This document shows, one piece after another, positions 1 to 9,439 of a DNA stretch of 64,000 nucleotides (positions within the stretch are counted from its first letter, which is position 1; each line of letters opens with the position of its first letter). This DNA is from Vibrio nitrifigilis (GTDB lineage Bacteria > Pseudomonadota > Gammaproteobacteria > Enterobacterales > Vibrionaceae), in the NCBI RefSeq assembly GCF_015686695.1, contig NZ_JADPMR010000001.1, forward strand, positions 868,001 through 932,000, in the 5' to 3' direction. Below the pieces are notes generated by a model that was given only the letters and a program-made list of their open reading frames with translations, searched no databases and was not told the DNA's origin. The position numbers were made by a program, and so were the translations under genes.

Positions 1-233
1 CGTTGCAATTTAGGTAATGTCATATCCGAACGATGAGGAAAATTAGGAATAGCGTCTGATTTTAGCAACTTAAAAAAGTCATACTCTAAATCGGTTTCGT
101 CATATTCACCCGACTGGCATTTCCTACAAATAGTTTGTTTATTTTTGGATGTAATGACTTCTAGCATTAAGAGTGTTGCGAACTTCTCACGAGCCTTTTC
201 TACAGATGAGCTTTTTTTTCGCAAAGATATCAT
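1..233 (-). CDS. hypothetical protein, N-terminal part (runs off left edge)
   Basis: An open frame starts with ATG at 233 on the minus strand and is still open at base 1. The start is supported by a strong ribosome binding site, AAGGAG six bases before the ATG. The visible 77 residues begin with a basic segment (MISLRKKSS), contain one CxxC (CRKC, about residues 36-39) that could be half of a zinc site, and then an acidic stretch. I do not recognise the family. It is too short for the usual six-frame length cut-offs but reads as a real gene because of the ribosome site and clean frame. Confidence 0.6.
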   Translation of the reverse strand, partial: MISLRKKSSSVEKAREKFATLLMLEVITSKNKQTICRKCQSGEYDETDLEYDFFKLLKSDAIPNFPHRSDMTLPKLQ

Positions 234-570
234 AGCGGACTCCTTAGCCAGTGGAGACCATTATGATCAATAAACATTATTTTCATGATATTACCGACGT
301 TGTTTGTTCTCTACTATTCCTCATGGTTATAAATCACGAGTGATATAGAAAACAGATTGTTATATGTTTGGCTTTTTGATTGACTCTAAACATAGAGATA
401 TTTATGAAATCTAAGCCATATTGGAGTGTTTTATACGGTAACACAAAAATAATTCTGAAACAGTCAATATTGAGTGGTGATGGGACAAAAAATGTCTGGT
501 CGGATCATGTTTTAGCAAATATTAATACAATGATTGTGTGGCTTATTAAGGTCTAAGGGACAATAATGCA
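234..570. other. intergenic region, nothing recognised
   Basis: About 340 bases of AT-rich sequence between the truncated left-edge gene, transcribed leftward, and the terminator shared with the BCCT gene. The part next to 233 should hold the promoter of the left-edge gene. No RNA gene or repeat was seen. Confidence 0.4.
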
Positions 571-574
571 CAAC

Positions 575-611
575 AAAAATGGCCTATTCAAAACAGAATA
601 GGCCATTTTTT
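575..611 (-). terminator. rho-independent terminator of the BCCT transporter gene
   Basis: A perfect 9-bp stem (GGCCTATTC / GAATAGGCC) with a short A-rich loop is flanked by A-run and T-run, so it can work in both directions. It lies about 30 bases beyond the stop codon of the minus-strand transporter gene. Confidence 0.85.
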
Positions 612-640
612 GTCCGGGATGTCACTGATAAATGAGTCTG

Positions 641-2290
641 CTATGGTTTATTGGCTCTAGGTTCACTCATTAGACCTTTAATGAGTGACACGGTGGCGAC
701 CAACAATACAATCGTAAATGGAAAACCAGTGGCAACAGCCATCGATTGAGCAGCTGTTAGCCCCCCTCCGAGCATTAAGGCAATGGCGACCAAACCTTCA
801 AACGTACACCAGAAAACTCGTTGTGGAGTTGGCGCATCCACTTTACCACCTGCAGCAATCGTATCGATAACCAAAGACCCTGAGTCTGAAGAGGTGATAA
901 AGAACACCACTACCAAAACAATACCGACAAAAGATGTGATGGCATGCCAAGGCATGACCTCTAGCATTGAGAACAGTTTCAATGATAGCTCTGCGTTTTT
1001 GACCGCATCATAGCCATCATTGACATACTGGCTAATTGCTGTACCACCAAATGCAGTCATCCAGAACACACACACAATGGATGGGACGATCAATACGCAA
1101 GTAATAAACTCACGGACAGTACGGCCACGGGAAACTCGAGCGATAAACATGCCCACAAATGGTGACCATGAAATCCACCATGCCCAATAGAAGGCCGTCC
1201 ACCCTTGCGAATAGTTAACGTCTTGACGCTCAAATGGCATCGATAGTGCAGGAATATATTCAACATAGTTAACGATATTGTTAACAAAGCCACTTAAAAT
1301 GTCCCAGGTCGGGCCGACAATGACAATAAACATCAGCAACACTGCAGCCAAGAGCATGTTAACTTCAGACAGCAGTTTGACCCCACTGTCTAAGCCCGCT
1401 AATACTGAGGTGAGGGCCATGGCGGTGATACAAATGATAAGTACTATTTTGGTGGTATCGGTTAATGGGATATCAAATAAGAAGTTCAATCCAGTCGCCG
1501 CTTGCGAGGCGCCATAACCCAGTGAAGTTGCGAGCCCAAATACGGTCGCGACTACGGCTAAAATATCAATAATGTGACCAGTCCAGCCCCAAACCCTTTC
1601 ACCAAACAGCGGGTAGAAAACCGAACGCATCGTAAGTGGCAGCCCTTTGTTAAAGGAGAATATTGCCAAGCCTAACGCTAATAATGCATAGATTGCCCAC
1701 GGGTGTAATGCCCAATGGTAGATGGTTGCAGCCATGCCTAATGCTTCCGCTGCTTTGGTGTCGCCCAATGCTCCACCTAAAGGAGCCCAATCGGTTCGGA
1801 CGCCATTTTCTACCGTTGTTCCGGCTAAGGCAGTGCTAAAGTGAGACATGGGTTCAGACACACCAAAGAACACCAATCCAATCCCCATCCCTGCAGCAAA
1901 CAGCATGGCTAGCCAACCTGAATAGGAATAATCAGGAGTAGCATCGGTGCCACCAATGCGGACGCTTCCGAGCGGCGAGACAATCAGGCCTAAACAGACA
2001 ATGACAAAAATGTTACCCGATAAAAGGAAGAACCAATCTAAGTGAGTGACTAACCAACCTTTTAGTGATGTAAAAATAGGTTCGACTTGCTCGCGAAATA
2101 TCAATGTGGCAAACACGAAAATAACGATAGCAAGTCCTGAAATAGCAAAGACGCGGTTATGAATATCAAGCCCAAAGGGGCCAACAGACACCACCACATT
2201 ATCTTGTCCCACGGTGTAATCGGTATCGATAGGGTTTGCTTTCCCACTTGGTTCTGGGATGCCACCATTATCGTTATTATCACTACTCAT
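641..2290 (-). CDS. BCCT family betaine/carnitine/choline transporter
   Basis: A 549-residue integral membrane protein of the betaine-choline-carnitine transporter family, which takes up quaternary-ammonium osmolytes with Na+ or H+. A hydrophilic N-terminus of about 45 residues is followed by about twelve membrane segments. The glycine-rich GMGIGLVFFGVSEP stretch and the tryptophan-rich WAWWISWSPFVG stretch followed by FIARVSRGRTVREF are family signatures. Length is normal for the family. The start has GAGGGG about ten bases upstream. The gene stands alone with its own terminator at 575-611. Substrate (glycine betaine, choline, DMSP or other) cannot be read from the sequence. A role in osmoprotection is an inference from the family. 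Confidence 0.9.
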   Translation of the reverse strand: MSSDNNDNGGIPEPSGKANPIDTDYTVGQDNVVVSVGPFGLDIHNRVFAISGLAIVIFVFATLIFREQVEPIFTSLKGWLVTHLDWFFLLSGNIFVIVCLGLIVSPLGSVRIGGTDATPDYSYSGWLAMLFAAGMGIGLVFFGVSEPMSHFSTALAGTTVENGVRTDWAPLGGALGDTKAAEALGMAATIYHWALHPWAIYALLALGLAIFSFNKGLPLTMRSVFYPLFGERVWGWTGHIIDILAVVATVFGLATSLGYGASQAATGLNFLFDIPLTDTTKIVLIICITAMALTSVLAGLDSGVKLLSEVNMLLAAVLLMFIVIVGPTWDILSGFVNNIVNYVEYIPALSMPFERQDVNYSQGWTAFYWAWWISWSPFVGMFIARVSRGRTVREFITCVLIVPSIVCVFWMTAFGGTAISQYVNDGYDAVKNAELSLKLFSMLEVMPWHAITSFVGIVLVVVFFITSSDSGSLVIDTIAAGGKVDAPTPQRVFWCTFEGLVAIALMLGGGLTAAQSMAVATGFPFTIVLLVATVSLIKGLMSEPRANKP

Positions 2291-2603
2291 GAATTATTGC
2301 CCCTCTAAACAAATAATTAACAGAATTAAGAGTAGATGAGGACTCACTGTTTTTGTATTTTTTATACTGTAACGATGAACGAAATTGAGAAACTAGTTAG
2401 TTTGATCGAAAAATTTATGCAAATGATATCGAACAATATTTGGGCGTGGTCTAGGATTACTCTACCAAGTGGTACTTAAAAATAAGCCACAGATATCCCA
2501 ATGACCTCAACAAATAGCACCTTGAGGTTACTTGGTTATACATTAACAAGGTCAGTTATCTATTGTTAGTCGCTTGAATTAAGCATGGAGACTGGACCTG
2601 TTT
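2291..2603. other. intergenic region between divergent genes
   Basis: This gap separates the BCCT gene (leftward) from the gene at 2604 (rightward), so it should carry both promoters. No clear promoter was assigned. The only recognisable element is one copy of a dispersed repeat at 2518-2541. Confidence 0.4.
2518..2541 (+). repeat. dispersed intergenic repeat, short copy
   Basis: The words CTTGAGGTTACTTGG and TTATAC match other intergenic copies in this window (19407-19436, 34951-35006, 51061-51112, 51211-51240). Copies share a core of the type CTTGAGGTTA-TTTGGGTATA. Confidence 0.45.
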
Positions 2604-3476
2604 ATGAATGAGCCTTTAGCAAACGGTATTGTTACATTGTCAGGTTTTTCTGCAGTAATGAACCCTGTCGGTGTCGAGTTTGACGGTAAAACTTGGGTGA
2701 GACGCGTATTATCAAGCGTTTTTAGTAACTTAGAACAACCTAGTTACTGTATCATTATCGACCGAACCGCTTCATTTAAAACCCTGTTGATTGATCAAAT
2801 TAATCAACTCACCCAGTTTATTGTCCGCTTGCAGCAAAACGCGCAACAAAATAAAACGGCTGATCGCTATTTGCAAGAAAACACCGATTACCTAATAGGG
2901 TTATTGGTGTGTCATTTTGGTCTCGACTTTCTGCCCCATCCACACACGGATCTTAATGGTCTTAACATCAATTTAGAGCAATTACTGACTCAAGTGCACA
3001 GCAGTGCGGAACAAAGCCAAGATAAAGAGTGGTGTGAACGGATACAGGTGGTTTTTCGCTTGAGTTCGGGACAAGAAAGTCTCAAGCAGTATGTGTTGTT
3101 ACCTGCCGATAATGCCTCGCAAGTTATCCAACGCTCTCTATTAACATACCAGCGCTATTTAGGGAAAGTGCAGCACTTCTGTCCGGTCTGTAATTTAATG
3201 TCGCAAATTCATTTTTTAATTGAAAGTCTCGACATGAAATCTGGACAGAAAAGCGTGACGGATGAACAGGTGAGAGACACGATTGAAATTATTATTGCGG
3301 TGATCATGATTGTTTCAGATTCCTTGCCTCGCTTTGAGCAACTTGACCATGCGATACGTTTGACCGTCAATTTAGATTGGATCGGGCAAAAAGTGGATGA
3401 GTTAATCGCTGAAGATGCGTTTGATTATCGAGCTAAACACGCTCGTTTTATGGCATATCTCCATAATGAGAATTGA
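2604..3476 (+). CDS. hypothetical protein with a CPVC motif
   Basis: A 290-residue soluble protein, predicted from its uninterrupted frame and ATG start. I do not recognise a family. It has no signal peptide and no membrane segment, is rich in Leu and Gln, and carries a CPVC motif near residue 194 in the context HFCPVCNLM, which could be redox-active or half of a metal site. An Ile/Val-rich helix follows near residues 228-242. It lies between a transporter and a cluster of c-di-GMP signalling genes on the same strand, with about 150 bases before the EAL gene, so co-transcription is possible but unproven. Confidence 0.65.
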   Translation: MNEPLANGIVTLSGFSAVMNPVGVEFDGKTWVRRVLSSVFSNLEQPSYCIIIDRTASFKTLLIDQINQLTQFIVRLQQNAQQNKTADRYLQENTDYLIGLLVCHFGLDFLPHPHTDLNGLNINLEQLLTQVHSSAEQSQDKEWCERIQVVFRLSSGQESLKQYVLLPADNASQVIQRSLLTYQRYLGKVQHFCPVCNLMSQIHFLIESLDMKSGQKSVTDEQVRDTIEIIIAVIMIVSDSLPRFEQLDHAIRLTVNLDWIGQKVDELIAEDAFDYRAKHARFMAYLHNEN

Positions 3477-3628
3477 GAATAAATTACTCCAAAGTAGCAT
3501 GGGGCAATGCCACGAAGATGACTACATTGGAGAGCAGTTTAACGTTAGTGTTCAGCGTGAAAACTTAGAATTAAGAGTTTATATGTCGGTCATTTCACTT
3601 TATGTTGGGCCAGTAGGATAGCAGTTGT

Positions 3629-5140
3629 ATGACAACACGATATCAATCTAGACGACTATTTAAAGCACGAATGGCGACTTACTTCGTGTATATAGTATTG
3701 GTCGCACTGTCTACTATCTTAGCCTATCAGGTGATGAGAAAAGATATTGAACGCCAAGTTAAACATAATATCAGTAATATTATTCAGCACATTGATTCCG
3801 TATTAGAACACGTAGATGAAGCCGCTCGTTATATCGGCCATTATTCGAACGTTCCCTGTTCTGGTGTACAAAGAATGATGACGATTAGAACGTTAAGCAT
3901 TCCTAGTGGACTTTCGATGGAAGTAAAATGGAAAGATGGCTATTGCAACACTATTGATGGATTCAGCACGTTTCCTATCCACCCACAAAATACCGCGTCT
4001 TTGTTTGTCGATAAAGGCTTTATATCGACCAAAGCGCTCTATTATCGCATTGGAGATACGACTGCCGAACTCAATATCTATTACGTGTTAGACCAGCTCC
4101 AAATTCAACCAGACTATGTTCATTTTCATCTCGTAGCCGATGGGTTGGAATTACCTGCGAGTGATTTGGGGCAGGAAGGTATTGTTGATGGGATTAGTGT
4201 CAGATCCTCTTCTTATTCCTATGCCATCCATACCGATTATCAATGGACATTAATGATTTCGACTATAGCAACTGAGCTACTGCTAACGCTGCTGTTTTCA
4301 ATCCTTGTGCCAGCCTTGATCTGTTATCAATTTTATAAATTTATTAGTCAGCCCAAATATCTGGCAAGAGAGTTACGCCATGCGATCAAACTAGGGCAAC
4401 TCAAAGCCTATGTTCAACCTGTTGTGACTCATGATGGTAAGTTGAAAGGGGGCGAGGTGTTAGTTCGGTGGCATCATCCTAAAAAGGGGGTGATTGGCCC
4501 GTACGAATTTATTGATTTGCTGGAAAAAGCCCAATTAGCCTCAGGGTTATGTCATTCGTTATTTTCACAAGTGAGTGAACAGCTTAAAGGTTGTCTTGAA
4601 CATATTGCGAATCCTTTGCATTTGTCATTTAACTTGTGTGGTCAGCAATTATTAAATCGCCGTATTGTTGATGACGCCCTGAGTTTTTATCGTGAGGTGC
4701 ATAACCCTAACATTAAGCTTATTTTAGAGCTGACTGAGCGTGAACAGATTTTTGAAGATGAAAGAGTTAGAGATATCTATAACGATTTATACCGAGCGGG
4801 AGTTCGTTTTTCGATTGATGACTTTGGTACAGGTCACTCTAGTTTGATTTATTTGCAAATGTTTAAAATCAGTTATATCAAAATTGATAAACAATTTATC
4901 GATTTAATCGGCAAAGATACAACGTCAAATAATATCGTTAACAACTTGCTCGATTTATCTCGACGTTTAGAAATTCCCACCATTGCTGAGGGTATCGAGA
5001 ACCAACAACAGAAAGAATACTTAGAAAAAAATGGCGTGGATTATTATCAGGGCTATTTGTTCAGTAAACCCATTGTCTTGAATGAATTTATTCAACAGTG
5101 GCTGTTAAACAGTGATAAAAAGTTTGTCTCTGAGCCTTAG
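3629..5140 (+). CDS. c-di-GMP phosphodiesterase with CSS-motif sensor domain (EAL protein)
   Basis: A 503-residue membrane-bound cyclic-di-GMP phosphodiesterase. A transmembrane helix lies at about 17-34, followed by a periplasmic domain with conserved Cys77-Ser78 and Cys106, as in CSS-motif (PdeC-type) redox sensors, then a second membrane helix at about 210-235. The cytoplasmic EAL domain spans about 250-495. Its motif reads EVL (Glu276), and the other catalytic landmarks are visible: the Asn in SFNLCG, the Glu of LTERE, the DDFGTG metal loop, IKIDKQF, AEGIE and YYQGYLFSKP. It therefore looks active. In the known family, the disulfide state of the CSS domain controls activity; that this holds here is inference. 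Three c-di-GMP or phosphorelay genes follow each other in this cluster. Confidence 0.9.
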   Translation: MTTRYQSRRLFKARMATYFVYIVLVALSTILAYQVMRKDIERQVKHNISNIIQHIDSVLEHVDEAARYIGHYSNVPCSGVQRMMTIRTLSIPSGLSMEVKWKDGYCNTIDGFSTFPIHPQNTASLFVDKGFISTKALYYRIGDTTAELNIYYVLDQLQIQPDYVHFHLVADGLELPASDLGQEGIVDGISVRSSSYSYAIHTDYQWTLMISTIATELLLTLLFSILVPALICYQFYKFISQPKYLARELRHAIKLGQLKAYVQPVVTHDGKLKGGEVLVRWHHPKKGVIGPYEFIDLLEKAQLASGLCHSLFSQVSEQLKGCLEHIANPLHLSFNLCGQQLLNRRIVDDALSFYREVHNPNIKLILELTEREQIFEDERVRDIYNDLYRAGVRFSIDDFGTGHSSLIYLQMFKISYIKIDKQFIDLIGKDTTSNNIVNNLLDLSRRLEIPTIAEGIENQQQKEYLEKNGVDYYQGYLFSKPIVLNEFIQQWLLNSDKKFVSEP

Positions 5141-5356
5141 ATCTATTTTGTTGATCAGTAATTGCGATGTAGGTGGAGAATTACCGTCTACACTAATTAA
5201 ATACCCTTCGGCATCGGTGTTGCTTTAAGCGCGACCTTTGGGTGGTACATCGAAAAATGTTAAGTACTTACGAGGCTCTCTTTATTATCAATTAGCTGGG
5301 ATTTATTAACATATTTAGGGAGCGTCGATTTATTTTATTGATCATGCAGGAGTTAT

Positions 5357-8300
5357 ATGGAAGGCATCTCTGCAACTCAGTTTAAGTCAGCTGGTTCATT
5401 CTATTCCCGGTATCGTTTGGCATTGATCGTCTTTCTGGTAGGAATAATCGCTACTATTGTTGTTAATCAACTAATTATGTCTTCTAATCAAAACCACATT
5501 AAAGAATCGGTTGATGAGAAATTTGATCAGTTATATGCATCAGTCTCTGAACGCTTTAGCTTGTATCGCTATGGTTTGATGGAAGCACGCACTGCTATTT
5601 TGTCTGGTGGTGGTGTGGATGTAACGCGTGCAGAAATAAATCAGTTTGGTACCACATTAAACCTTGATGAATTTTTCCCTGGAGCGAGGGGGTTTGGTTT
5701 TATTCGACGAGTACCTCGCAATGAGGTAAAAGCATTTCTAGCGAAAGCAAAATCAGACGGTAAACCCAATTTCAAAATCAATCAATATGCTCCTAATTTT
5801 GGTGATTCGTATATTGTGCAATATATGGAACCTGAGTTTTATGAGGTGAATGCTGAAGCAATTGGTTTTGATATTGCGTCGGAGCCCAAACGGCGTAAAA
5901 CGGCCAATAAAGCACTGATCGAAGGGAAAACGCAAATCACACCGCCGATCCGTCTTATTACTAACCCAGGTGGGCAAATTGATTCTCTACTCATTCTACT
6001 GCCACTTTATAAAGGTGGGGTGATTCCATTAAACAAAGAGCAGCGTTTAGAGAAAGGGTTTGGTTGGATTAGCGCGCCATTGAACTTGTCTAACGTGTTG
6101 AAAGATATCATCCCCCATCCAGAAAAGTTGATATTTTCGATTACTGACGTTACTGAGGCGCCCGATGCCGAGCCTTTTTACAGTAATAGTAAGGGGAAAG
6201 GCGATTATCGTCAGGAGAAAGAGTTAGACATAATGGGCAGAAACTGGCGTTTGGAGTTGTCGGTTACACCCGCCTATATTTCCAGCTTACACCTTCACTC
6301 TCCTGCCGCGACTTTAAGTATCGGGTTGGCAATGAGTATTCTCTTAGCATTAGTCGTTGGCATGTTCACCACTCAGCGAGCTAATCGTTCTCGTCTTATC
6401 CATGAGCAAACAAAATTACATGCCATCGTAGAAAGCTCAGCCGATGGCATTATTGGCAAAACATTGGAGGGGAGAATTATTAGCTGGAACGCAGGAGCAG
6501 AAAAGATATTTGGTTATAAGCGAGAAGAGGCCATAGGGAGACTGCTAAAAGAGTTAGTGATACCTGAACGGTTGCAATATGAAGAAGATGATATTTTAAG
6601 TCGGATCACTAACGGTGAAACCATCGCTGCTTTTGAAAGTATTCGACATCGTAAGGATGGCGCTGAATTTCCTGTTTCTGCCACGGTATCTCCAATTTTG
6701 AACTTTAAGGGGGAAGTCGTTGGTGCCGCAAAAACCGTGCGTGATATCTCAATGCAAAAGGCGGCTGAAAACAAAATTCGCGAGCTCAATGCCAACCTAG
6801 AACAGCAAGTTGCCCAACGCACCGCAGAGTTAGAAGAGCTCAATGTCTTACTGTCTAATGTTCTTTCTGCCGCCTACGAATACGCGATTGTGGCTACTGA
6901 TACGACCGGTCTGATTAAGCTTTTTAATCATGGTGCAGAGTTGATGTTGGGGCTGAAAGCGGAAGATGTTGTGGATAAGGAATACCCGGTCATCTTCCAT
7001 GATATAGAAGAGGTGAAAGAACGAGGTGAGGAATTATCTCGTATTCATGGTCGTCCGATTGAAGGTATCGATGTCTTTTTAACCAAGGCAAAAGAGAATC
7101 GCTCGGAATCCTCGGAATGGACCTACATTGACTCAGATGGGCACCGGTTCCCGATTAATTTGGTTGTCAGTGCTATGCGTGATAATCAAGGAGATATTGT
7201 CGGTTATTTGGGGATTGCTGCTGATATTACTGAGCAGAAGAAAGCCGAACAGGCATTAAAGGATGCGAAGGAGTCTGCAGATGCGGCGAACCAAGCAAAA
7301 TCCATGTTTTTGGCCAATATGAGCCATGAAATTCGCACCCCGATGAATGCGGTTTTGGGCATGCTGCAACTCTTACTCAAAACGTCATTGAGTCAAAAAC
7401 AGTATGATTTTGCGTCAAAAGCAAAAATGGCTGCCACCTCTTTGCTTAGTCTACTTAACGATATTCTTGACTATTCCAAAATTGAATCTGGCAAACTTGA
7501 GTTAGACCCGCATCCCTTTAATTTTAACGGATTAATGGAACATTTGGCTGTGGTGATGTCTGGAAATTTACGAGACAAATCCATTGAACTTTTGTTCGAT
7601 TTAGATGAAACCGTACCGTATCACCTCATTGGAGATGAATTACGATTACAACAGGTTTTGCTCAATTTAATTAGTAATGCGATTAAATTTACGGACGTGG
7701 GTGAAGTTGTTGTTAACACGCGGTTACACGCCTACCAAAATGGTCAAGCAACGATTCGAATTGGGATTCGTGATAGTGGTATTGGTATTAGCCCTGAACA
7801 GCAACAGAAAATTTTTGAAGGGTTTACGCAAGCAGAAGCGTCAATCACTCGGCGTTATGGCGGTACAGGCCTTGGCCTGGTTATTTGTCGGCGCTTATTA
7901 GATCTAATGGGAGCAGACTTAAAATTAGAAAGTCGTTTGGGTGAGGGGAGTGAGTTCTACTTTACCGTGACACTTCCTGTTAATAACAACATACATTGGC
8001 AACCTGAGTTGTTTGAAAATGCACCGAAGATTTTGGTCGTCGATGATAATGAGGTCGCCAGAATGATGGCAGCGGATACGCTGGTTCGGCTATGCGCGAG
8101 GGTGGAGTCTGTCACGTCGGGTAAAGAGGCGTTTGATGCGATTAAGCGTGCGGTACAGAAAAACGATCCTTTTGCGTGTGTGTTGCTGGATTGGTTAATG
8201 CCTGATTTGAATGGTGTTGATGTTGCTAAACATATTCACGCTTTTATGGAGCCTCACCCACCAAAGATTATATTGATTAGTGCAGCGAGTCAGGGGGATT

Positions 8301-9439
8301 TGCCTGTTGTAGAAGAAGGGACCCCATTTAACCTAGTGTTGGCAAAACCGGTAACGCCACATCAGCTGTTTACTAGCGTGCTTGATGTCTTAGAAAATCG
8401 CGCTCTTGCAAGTGCGGATATAGAATCTGAAGAGCAAGCTGAGCCATTGCCGTTATCCGGATTGAACATCTTATTGGTGGAAGACAATACCTTTAATCAA
8501 GAAGTTGCGACTGAATTACTCGAAAGTGCTGGTGCACAAGTGTATTTGGCAGGGGATGGTAAAAAAGGCATCGATATATTATTTGCCAATCACTGTCACT
8601 TTGATTTGGTGCTGATGGACATGCAAATGCCCAATATGGATGGATTAACGGCAACCCGAAAAATTCGCGAACATGAGGAATATCAGCAATTGCCTATAGT
8701 GGCGATGACCGCGAATGTGAGTCCGGAAGATCGTGAAGCTTGTTTCAACGCAGGTATGAATGATCATTTGGGTAAACCACTTGATTTCACCACAGTGATT
8801 CATGTTATTGAAAAAAATATTGGCCTGCAGAGAGACGGAGTGACAAAAGCGCCTCAAGGTATGAGTTCAATTGATGCAGTGATCCAGAGATTTGGTGGAA
8901 ATGAAGCGCTGTATCGCTCTATTTTAAACCGATTTATGGAATCATTTGATGAGTTGGTGGTTGAGTTACAAGAGCAGATAGAGCATCGCCAATGGCAGCA
9001 TGTGATGGCGAGTATACATACGATAAAAGGTTCGGCGGGAACCGCAGGATTAGACAAACTGTACCGATTTATCATCGATATAGAAAAGCAAGCGAAACAG
9101 TTAGATTTAGACCAGAACGGGAGGTCACTTTTCAACGTGGATTTTGCGGATTCTCTCCTCAAAATGGCACAGGATGAACATTCGATGTTGGCGGCATTAC
9201 TTGGTGATGAACAAGAACAACGACACACTCATGAAGAAGAACCGTTGGATGTGGCCCTATTATTGGATGAATTAGAAAATAATTTAGCAATGAACAATAT
9301 GAATGCTCTATCTTTAGTTGATACGCTCAGTCAGCAGTACCCGAATAATAAGCATATCAGTGCGCTACACAAGGCGGTTGATGATTTAGATTTTGTGCAA
9401 GCACAGGCTTATATTGGGCCGGTAAGGGAGAGTTTATGA
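5357..9439 (+). CDS. CHASE-PAS-PAS hybrid sensor histidine kinase with two receivers and HPt
   Basis: A 1360-residue multidomain kinase. A membrane helix at about 20-42 precedes a periplasmic CHASE ligand-binding domain (about 50-310) and a second helix at about 313-335. Then come two PAS domains (about 350-470 and 500-630), a HisKA dimerisation domain with phospho-acceptor His657 in SHEIRTP, a HATPase domain with N box and GTGLGL box, receiver 1 (phospho-acceptor Asp945, LLDWLMP), receiver 2 (Asp1088, LMDMQMP), and a C-terminal HPt domain with His1221 in IHTIKGSAG. All phosphorelay residues are present, so it can autophosphorylate and pass phosphate through its own HPt. Its stop codon overlaps the next gene's start by four bases, and that gene is a REC-GGDEF protein, the obvious phosphorelay target. 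The ligand is unknown. Confidence 0.93.
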   Translation: MEGISATQFKSAGSFYSRYRLALIVFLVGIIATIVVNQLIMSSNQNHIKESVDEKFDQLYASVSERFSLYRYGLMEARTAILSGGGVDVTRAEINQFGTTLNLDEFFPGARGFGFIRRVPRNEVKAFLAKAKSDGKPNFKINQYAPNFGDSYIVQYMEPEFYEVNAEAIGFDIASEPKRRKTANKALIEGKTQITPPIRLITNPGGQIDSLLILLPLYKGGVIPLNKEQRLEKGFGWISAPLNLSNVLKDIIPHPEKLIFSITDVTEAPDAEPFYSNSKGKGDYRQEKELDIMGRNWRLELSVTPAYISSLHLHSPAATLSIGLAMSILLALVVGMFTTQRANRSRLIHEQTKLHAIVESSADGIIGKTLEGRIISWNAGAEKIFGYKREEAIGRLLKELVIPERLQYEEDDILSRITNGETIAAFESIRHRKDGAEFPVSATVSPILNFKGEVVGAAKTVRDISMQKAAENKIRELNANLEQQVAQRTAELEELNVLLSNVLSAAYEYAIVATDTTGLIKLFNHGAELMLGLKAEDVVDKEYPVIFHDIEEVKERGEELSRIHGRPIEGIDVFLTKAKENRSESSEWTYIDSDGHRFPINLVVSAMRDNQGDIVGYLGIAADITEQKKAEQALKDAKESADAANQAKSMFLANMSHEIRTPMNAVLGMLQLLLKTSLSQKQYDFASKAKMAATSLLSLLNDILDYSKIESGKLELDPHPFNFNGLMEHLAVVMSGNLRDKSIELLFDLDETVPYHLIGDELRLQQVLLNLISNAIKFTDVGEVVVNTRLHAYQNGQATIRIGIRDSGIGISPEQQQKIFEGFTQAEASITRRYGGTGLGLVICRRLLDLMGADLKLESRLGEGSEFYFTVTLPVNNNIHWQPELFENAPKILVVDDNEVARMMAADTLVRLCARVESVTSGKEAFDAIKRAVQKNDPFACVLLDWLMPDLNGVDVAKHIHAFMEPHPPKIILISAASQGDLPVVEEGTPFNLVLAKPVTPHQLFTSVLDVLENRALASADIESEEQAEPLPLSGLNILLVEDNTFNQEVATELLESAGAQVYLAGDGKKGIDILFANHCHFDLVLMDMQMPNMDGLTATRKIREHEEYQQLPIVAMTANVSPEDREACFNAGMNDHLGKPLDFTTVIHVIEKNIGLQRDGVTKAPQGMSSIDAVIQRFGGNEALYRSILNRFMESFDELVVELQEQIEHRQWQHVMASIHTIKGSAGTAGLDKLYRFIIDIEKQAKQLDLDQNGRSLFNVDFADSLLKMAQDEHSMLAALLGDEQEQRHTHEEEPLDVALLLDELENNLAMNNMNALSLVDTLSQQYPNNKHISALHKAVDDLDFVQAQAYIGPVRESL

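Noticed and set aside
3415..3621. 68-codon plus-strand frame overlapping the end of the gene at 2604
   Set aside because: It overlaps a longer convincing frame and has no ribosome site or recognisable similarity.
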